A stretch of DNA of 64,000 nt from JASHUC01 sp963849095 (GTDB lineage: Bacteria > Pseudomonadota > Gammaproteobacteria > Steroidobacterales > Steroidobacteraceae). Position 1 is the stretch's first letter. Each line of letters opens with the position of its first letter. A program made the position numbers and the translations under genes. The notes below the pieces were generated by a model. The model saw only the letters and a program-made list of their open reading frames with translations, did no database searches and was not told the origin of the DNA. This document shows, one piece after another, positions 59,216 through 64,000 of this stretch. Location of the stretch: the NCBI GenBank assembly GCA_963849095.1, contig CAWKGA010000001.1:310001-374000 (forward strand), in the 5' to 3' direction.

Positions 59216-60298
59216 TCAAGATGCGATGCCGAGCATTGGCTTCGCCTCCTCCCAGATACGATGCACGATCGCACCGGCCGGTTCCGTGCGCGCCAACCAT
59301 GCTGACTGGCCCGCCCAAGCCTGCATCCGTTGAACGTCGTGCGCAGCCGCGGCTGCACGGCGCATCGGACCGGTGAGGCCCCGCTGCACCGGGTAAGGGG
59401 CGGGTGCAGGGGCGTCAGGCGCGATCGCGGTTTGAACATAGGCAGTGGCGATTGCACGCCCGGCTCTGCCGGAGAAGGCGCGGGTGAGTGTCGTTCCCTC
59501 CGGCTCGAGATCGGCGAGGGCGTCGGACCAAGCCTGGTTGGTTTGCGCCTCCGGAGAGCGCAGAAAGGCGGTGCCGATCTGCACGGCACTGGCGCCAAGC
59601 AGCAGTGCCGCGGCCAGACCGCGACCGTCGGCTATTCCGCCGGTTGCGACGATCGGGATCGACACGTGGTCGGCGAGTCTTGGCAGGAGCGCGAACAGGC
59701 CGACCGCTCGGCGCTCCGCAACGCCTGCCTCGAAGCTGCCGCGGTGTCCGCCCGCCTCGAAACCCTGCGCGACGATCGCGCTCGCGCCCGCTGCCTCTGC
59801 GGCCAGTGCCTCGGCCAGCGTGGTTGCGCAGGCGAACCAAGCGATCCCGCGCGATTTGAGCTGACTCACGAACTCCGCGGGAAAGAGCCCCATGATCGAC
59901 GAAGCCACGGTGGGCCGTGCGGTGAGCAGCGCTGCGCATTGCGCCGCAAAATCCGGCGGTGTTGCATCGCCCGCCTCCGGCGGTACCACCGGGCCCCAAC
60001 CGTCAAGGAAGGCTCGTAGCCGCTCCTCGGCGCGCGCGTCGCGTCGGGGCGGCGGATCCGGAATCCACAGATTGATCTGCAAGGGCCCTTTGCTTTCGGC
60101 GCGGAAGGTGGCGACCCAGGCAGCAATGTCCGCGGGCTGCGTCAGCAGCGCGCCCAAGCCGCCCATCCCTCCCACATTCGCAACGGCAGCAGCGAGAGAA
60201 ACCGGGCATGCGCCCGCCATGGGCGCTTGCAGGATCGGCACGGTCAAATCGAAGCGCTGGCAGAATTCTCGGGCTCGGTCGATGGCGCTAGCGGTCAT
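59216..60298 (-). CDS. Nitronate monooxygenase-family flavoprotein
   Basis: The 360-residue TIM-barrel protein has VPILQAPMAGACPVSLAAAV at the N terminus, GGHRGSFEAG for the FMN phosphate and VPIVATGGIADGRGLAAALL followed by GASAVQIGTAFL. These are hallmarks of class I nitronate monooxygenases, FMN enzymes that oxidise alkyl nitronates. It is 18 bases downstream of the MFS gene stop and probably co-transcribed. The natural substrate could differ. Confidence 0.87.
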   Translation of the reverse strand: MTASAIDRAREFCQRFDLTVPILQAPMAGACPVSLAAAVANVGGMGGLGALLTQPADIAAWVATFRAESKGPLQINLWIPDPPPRRDARAEERLRAFLDGWGPVVPPEAGDATPPDFAAQCAALLTARPTVASSIMGLFPAEFVSQLKSRGIAWFACATTLAEALAAEAAGASAIVAQGFEAGGHRGSFEAGVAERRAVGLFALLPRLADHVSIPIVATGGIADGRGLAAALLLGASAVQIGTAFLRSPEAQTNQAWSDALADLEPEGTTLTRAFSGRAGRAIATAYVQTAIAPDAPAPAPYPVQRGLTGPMRRAAAAAHDVQRMQAWAGQSAWLARTEPAGAIVHRIWEEAKPMLGIAS

Positions 60299-60316
60299 GG
60301 CATTTTCCTCTGGGTG

Positions 60317-61471
60317 TCATCTCGTGATCAGTACTGCGGAGGCGACGAGCGCGGCGGCGGCCGTCACCGAGGCGACTGTGAGGTTGCCCAGCCGATCCGA
60401 CAGCGCACCGGCGAAAGTCGGCCCCACGATCTGTCCCAGGCCGAATGCGCCGGTCATCACGGCGAGTCCGCGCTGCGGGTTATTCCTCGCAAGCTCCCGA
60501 CCCCGCGCCAATCCGAGCGCGGTCAGGCCCATGAAAGTCCCGCCGACGAGCACGGTGCCCACGATTATCCCCGTGTCGCTCCTCCAGAGGACGGTCCCCA
60601 GCACACCGACGGCCTCGGCCAGAGCCGCCAGAGCGAATGCGCGGGCAGCGCTCCACCGTCGCCCCGCCGCCCCCCATAGAAAGACGGATGGTATCGCCAC
60701 GACTCCGAAGACCATCCACACCATCGGTTCGATCGCACGGGTCCCCAGGTTCGAGCGCACGATGGCAACCAGATAAGTGGCAGTGATGATGTAACCGAAG
60801 CCGAAGAGCCCGTATGCAACGATCAGCCGCGTGAAACGTCGATCCCGCGGCTCAGGGCCAGCCCTCAGCGGCGCAGGATGCCGCGTGCAATCGGGGATCA
60901 GGCTCCAGCTCGCCCACACTGCCAGCAGCGAAAGCGCTCCACCGGCGATCCAGAGTCCTGACCAGTCGAAGCCGATTGCACGCAAGGCGCTCACCAACAG
61001 GGCGGAGGCCACGATTCCGGTCCCGACCCCCGCGAACATCACGACTCCCAGCTCGGAACGATCGATTTCCGCTAGACCCTGAAGGACCGCTTCCGAGGCG
61101 AGGATGAGAACGATGGCGCTGGCCATACCGCCCGCCGCGCGCAGAATCACGAGCAGCATCACGCTGTGCGCAAAGCCCATTGCACCGGTCGTAGCGGCGC
61201 TCGCCAGTAGACCGCCCAGGACCCATCTGCGGGTCGACAACCGAGGACCGGCGACCAGAATGGCGCCGGCGAGATAGCCCGCGAAGTTCGCGGAGGCAAT
61301 CAGACCCGCGGCGAACTTCGACAATCCGAGTGCCGCCATCATCGAAGGCAGGATCGGGGTATAGAGGAAGCGGCCGATGCCAATCGCCACAGCCAGCGCA
61401 CCGAGCCCGCCGATCAGAAAGCGCGGCGGTCTGGCGGACTGCGCGGCGGCAATCGGGGGCGTATCCGGCAT
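60317..61471 (-). CDS. YbfB/YjiJ-family MFS transporter
   Basis: The 384-residue membrane protein has about 12 helices and the early motif IGGLGALAVAIGIGRFLYTP, typical of the YbfB/YjiJ group of the major facilitator superfamily. The substrate is unknown. It is first of a two-gene run with the nitronate monooxygenase gene and is divergent from a LysR regulator, which likely controls it. The 115-base gap holds the promoters. Confidence 0.87.
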   Translation of the reverse strand: MPDTPPIAAAQSARPPRFLIGGLGALAVAIGIGRFLYTPILPSMMAALGLSKFAAGLIASANFAGYLAGAILVAGPRLSTRRWVLGGLLASAATTGAMGFAHSVMLLVILRAAGGMASAIVLILASEAVLQGLAEIDRSELGVVMFAGVGTGIVASALLVSALRAIGFDWSGLWIAGGALSLLAVWASWSLIPDCTRHPAPLRAGPEPRDRRFTRLIVAYGLFGFGYIITATYLVAIVRSNLGTRAIEPMVWMVFGVVAIPSVFLWGAAGRRWSAARAFALAALAEAVGVLGTVLWRSDTGIIVGTVLVGGTFMGLTALGLARGRELARNNPQRGLAVMTGAFGLGQIVGPTFAGALSDRLGNLTVASVTAAAALVASAVLITR

Positions 61472-61586
61472 GGGGCGATCTCGGTTCAGGCAGGGAAGGG
61501 TGGATGGGCAGCATGATCCGATACCCCGCTCATTCGGACCAGTGATGGTTTATGATCTTCGCCATCATTTTTGGAGAACGACGGGA

Positions 61587-62471
61587 ATGGACACAGCCGA
61601 CCTGCGGATGTTCGAGGCGGTGGCGCGACTGGGGGTCATGGGCTACGCGGCCTTGGAATTGAATACCGTACAGTCGAACGTCACGGCCCGTATCCGTGCC
61701 CTGGAGGAGAGCCTCGGCTGCCGTTTGTTCGAGCGGCACGCCAGGGGTGTTTCGCTGACCGACGAAGGCCGGCGGTTGTTGCCGTACGCGCAAAGCATCC
61801 CGCGACTGCTGCGTGACGCGGAGCGAGCCGTCCGCGACGATGGTGTGCCTCGCGGCGGGCTCGCCATCGGCTCGCTCGAGACCACGGCCGCCTTGCGTCT
61901 GGCACCCTTGCTCGCGAATTACGCCGCCACCTACCCGAAGGTCGATTTGACGCTGCGCACCGGGACGACCTGTGAGTTGATCGAGTCCGTGCGGCGGGGA
62001 AGCATCGACGGTGCCTTCGTTTGCGGACCCGTCGTGGACCCCGCGCTGGACGTGCGCCCAATGTTTCGCGAGGAGCTGGCGCTGGTGGCGGCCCCCGGCG
62101 TGGAGTCCGTCGAGGCTTTACTCCACGGCGGCGACGTGCGTGTCCTGGTCTTGCGGGCCGGTTGCTCCTATAGACAGCGGCTCGAAGCGCTGTTGACTCG
62201 GCTTGGCGCCCCGGCACCGCGGATACTGGAGTTCGGCACGTTGGAGGCGATATTTGCCTGCGTCGGCGCCGGGCTCGGCATCACGATGCTACCTCGCGCC
62301 CTCGTGGAAAAGACGAGCTCGGCAGCGAGCCTCGCCATCCTGACACCGCCCGCTCAAGAGGCAACCGCCGTTACGGTGTTCTTGCGCCGGCACGATGCCG
62401 TGGCTACGAGCGCGCTGAAGGCGTTTCTGGCACGCGCCGAGCAGGCGTTCGAGCCATCCGCGGCGGCTTGA
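61587..62471 (+). CDS. LysR-family transcriptional regulator
   Basis: From ATG 61587 the 294-residue protein has an N-terminal winged helix-turn-helix (DLRMFEAVARLGVMGYAALE, LNTVQSNVTARIRALEESLG) and a substrate-binding domain with GGLAIGSLETTAALRLAPLL. It is divergent from the MFS/nitronate monooxygenase pair, the standard place for a LysR activator of those genes. The open frame extends upstream to 61377 but only shadows the MFS gene. The inducer is unknown. Confidence 0.9.
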   Translation: MDTADLRMFEAVARLGVMGYAALELNTVQSNVTARIRALEESLGCRLFERHARGVSLTDEGRRLLPYAQSIPRLLRDAERAVRDDGVPRGGLAIGSLETTAALRLAPLLANYAATYPKVDLTLRTGTTCELIESVRRGSIDGAFVCGPVVDPALDVRPMFREELALVAAPGVESVEALLHGGDVRVLVLRAGCSYRQRLEALLTRLGAPAPRILEFGTLEAIFACVGAGLGITMLPRALVEKTSSAASLAILTPPAQEATAVTVFLRRHDAVATSALKAFLARAEQAFEPSAAA

Positions 62472-62503
62472 GGGGCCGCAGAGGGTCCTTGGATTTCAGC
62501 ATT

Positions 62504-63781
62504 TCATTCCTGAGCTCCGGTGATGAGGCGAGCGCTGCGCTGACCGCTGATATAAATCCACAGCCAATTCAAGGCGACGGTGAGACGGTTGCGAAGTCCG
62601 ATCAGGAAGTAGATGTGAGCGATGCCCCAGATCCACCAGGCCAAGCGGCCTGTGAGTTTCACCCAGCCAAAGTCAACGACGGCGGCCCGCTTCCCAATTG
62701 TCGCGAGAGTGCCGGCGTTCTTGTACTTGAACGGCCGGCGTAAGCTATTGCCCCGCGTGCGGGCTTTGATCATTTCGGCCACGTAGCGGCCCTCCTGCTT
62801 GGCCGCCGGCGCTACGCCGGGAACCAGCTGCCCGCCTGGCGTTTCGACATGAGCGGTATCGCCGATCACGAAGATGTTTGCATGTCCCGGCACTGTGAGG
62901 TCCGGATTCACCAGAACGCGTCCAGCGCGGTCGGCCGGAGCATGGAGCCAATCGCAAGCAGGAGAGGCTGCCACCCCTGCGGCCCACAGCATGGTCTTGG
63001 CCGCAAGATGCTGGTCGCCGAATTCGACGCCGCCTTCTCTGCACTTGGATACCGCGTGCCCAAGTTTGATTTCGACCCCGAGGTTCTCGAGTTCCCGACG
63101 TGCGTAGGCAGACAAGCTTTCACTGAATCCGGGGAGGATCCGGGGGCCGGCCTCGATGAGAACAACGCGCGCGTCTCGCGTATCGAAGTTGCGGAAATCC
63201 TTCCGCAATGTGTCTCGTGCCAGTTCGGCGATCGTGCCCGCGAGCTCAACTCCAGTCGGTCCTGCGCCGATAATCACGAACGTCAGGAATTCGGCGCGCG
63301 CGGTACCGTCTGTCTCCCACTCGGCCTGTTCGAATGCAAGGAGAATCCGGCGCCTGATCGCGGTAGCGTCATCGAGAGTTTTCAAGCCCGGAGCATGAGG
63401 TTCCCATTCATCGTGACCAAAATAGGCGTGGCGCGCTCCGGTTGCCAAGACCAGCGTGTCGTAAGGGACCGGCTCCTCGCCCTCCAGTAAAACCTCTCTC
63501 TCCTGACTATTCACGCCGACGGTGTTGCCGAGCAGCGTTGAGACGTTCCTGTATCGGCGAAGAAGATGCCGGATCGGCCAAGCGATTTCCGATGGCGGGA
63601 GAGTCGCAGTGGCGGTCTGATAGAGCAGCGGTTGGAACAAGTGATGGTTACGCCGATCGATCACCGTGATACGAACCTTCGCCCTCGCAAGACGGCGCGC
63701 GACTTCAAGGCCGCCGAAACCGCCCCCGACGATGACGACATGATGGGCGGGCTCGGAACGACCCTTCCCCATGATGTGCAA
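62504..63781 (-). CDS. Type II NADH dehydrogenase (NDH-2)
   Basis: The 425-residue flavoprotein has the FAD-binding VVIVGGGFGGLEVARRL near residue 15, an NAD-binding domain with FVIIGAGPTGVELAGTIAEL, the VLVNPDLTVPGHANIFVIGD motif, and a C-terminal hydrophobic region (WWIWGIAHIYFLIGL) for membrane attachment. NDH-2 passes electrons from NADH to quinone without pumping protons. The start could be the ATG at 63772 (MGKGRSEP) instead of 63781. It converges on the lysR gene. Confidence 0.88.
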   Translation of the reverse strand: MHIMGKGRSEPAHHVVIVGGGFGGLEVARRLARAKVRITVIDRRNHHLFQPLLYQTATATLPPSEIAWPIRHLLRRYRNVSTLLGNTVGVNSQEREVLLEGEEPVPYDTLVLATGARHAYFGHDEWEPHAPGLKTLDDATAIRRRILLAFEQAEWETDGTARAEFLTFVIIGAGPTGVELAGTIAELARDTLRKDFRNFDTRDARVVLIEAGPRILPGFSESLSAYARRELENLGVEIKLGHAVSKCREGGVEFGDQHLAAKTMLWAAGVAASPACDWLHAPADRAGRVLVNPDLTVPGHANIFVIGDTAHVETPGGQLVPGVAPAAKQEGRYVAEMIKARTRGNSLRRPFKYKNAGTLATIGKRAAVVDFGWVKLTGRLAWWIWGIAHIYFLIGLRNRLTVALNWLWIYISGQRSARLITGAQE

Positions 63782-64000
63782 AGCAACCTCCCCGCTGGCG
63801 ATAAATCAGTCGGCGACAATGCGGCGGTGACCTCGCCTCCATGGAGCCTCCGAGCATTATCGCACAGCGCCGTCCGTGGCTCTCATGAGGCTTCAGTTGG
63901 AATGCGCGGAGATCCTTCGGGTTCGCTATGATGCTGCCGCTCGCACCCATCGGGCACGGCCCTGGAGAGTGTCGAGGCTCGAAGCTGCCGGTACGGACCC
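63782..64000. other. End of window, nothing recognised
   Basis: I see no supported gene, RNA or repeat in the last 219 bases. They probably include the promoter of the NADH dehydrogenase gene. Short ORFs here look like chance. Confidence 0.5.

Noticed and set aside
59067..59376. ORFs between the methyltransferase and the flavoenzyme
   Set aside because: They overlap the end of the nitronate monooxygenase gene in other frames and show no family features.

Overview
The window looks like the chromosome of a GC-rich gammaproteobacterium. The orders zapD-coaE-pilD-pilC-pilB-pilA-pilR-pilS with divergent sucCD, and mutS-pncC-thpR-recA-recX-alaS-csrA-tRNA-Ser, are typical of Gammaproteobacteria. 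The pilus locus facing sucCD most resembles Xanthomonadales, Nevskiales or Steroidobacter-type genomes. The lineage is inferred from gene order and base composition only.

Region 1 (1-12 kb, mainly minus strand) is a type IV pilus locus: zapD (partial), coaE, pilD, tfpX, pilC, pilB, pilA, pilR and pilS. pilA has a clear sigma-54 promoter and an intrinsic terminator, which fits control by PilS/PilR. The pilR-pilS junction is invaded. It holds a degenerate nucleotidyltransferase pair, a 179-bp duplicate of the 3' end of pilS, and an MNT/HEPN toxin-antitoxin operon with a small third ORF.

Region 2 (12-35.4 kb) is core housekeeping: sucC, sucD (with a histone-like tail), glutamine-dependent NAD synthetase, bamD, rluD, pgeF, a VapBC module, clpB behind a sigma-32-type promoter, an FmdB-like zinc ribbon protein, a DUF502 membrane protein, aspS, a small hydrolase, mutS, a UppS paralogue lacking its catalytic residues, pncC, thpR, recA, recX, alaS, csrA and tRNA-Ser(GCT).

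Region 3 (35.3-49.8 kb) is a decaying integrative mobilizable element in the tRNA-Ser gene, bounded by a perfect 61-bp direct repeat of the tRNA 3' end. It carries a tyrosine integrase (frameshifted), a MobC-like protein (frameshifted), a relaxase (three frameshifts), a truncated ParA-like gene, an oriT-like inverted repeat, TumE/TumA and DUF4160/DUF2442 toxin-antitoxin-like pairs, a four-gene TniA/TniB-like transposon that ends beside a broken GNAT gene, and a coupled lipoprotein plus PD-(D/E)XK nuclease-like pair of unknown role. That pair is the best candidate for an undescribed system.

Region 4 (49.8-58 kb) encodes lipid transport and hopanoid-type genes: mlaA, an HpnN-like RND exporter, an MlaC/HpnM-like protein, HpnJ, HpnI and an HpnL-like membrane protein. 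It lies between the right att site of the island and a third, imperfect tRNA-Ser end. That third site keeps the same GTACGGAAAC arm repeats as the island, so the block may have a mobile history.

Region 5 (58.1-64 kb) has a probably truncated SAM methyltransferase, a nitronate monooxygenase-like flavoenzyme, a YbfB/YjiJ-type MFS transporter with a divergent LysR regulator, and a type II NADH dehydrogenase.
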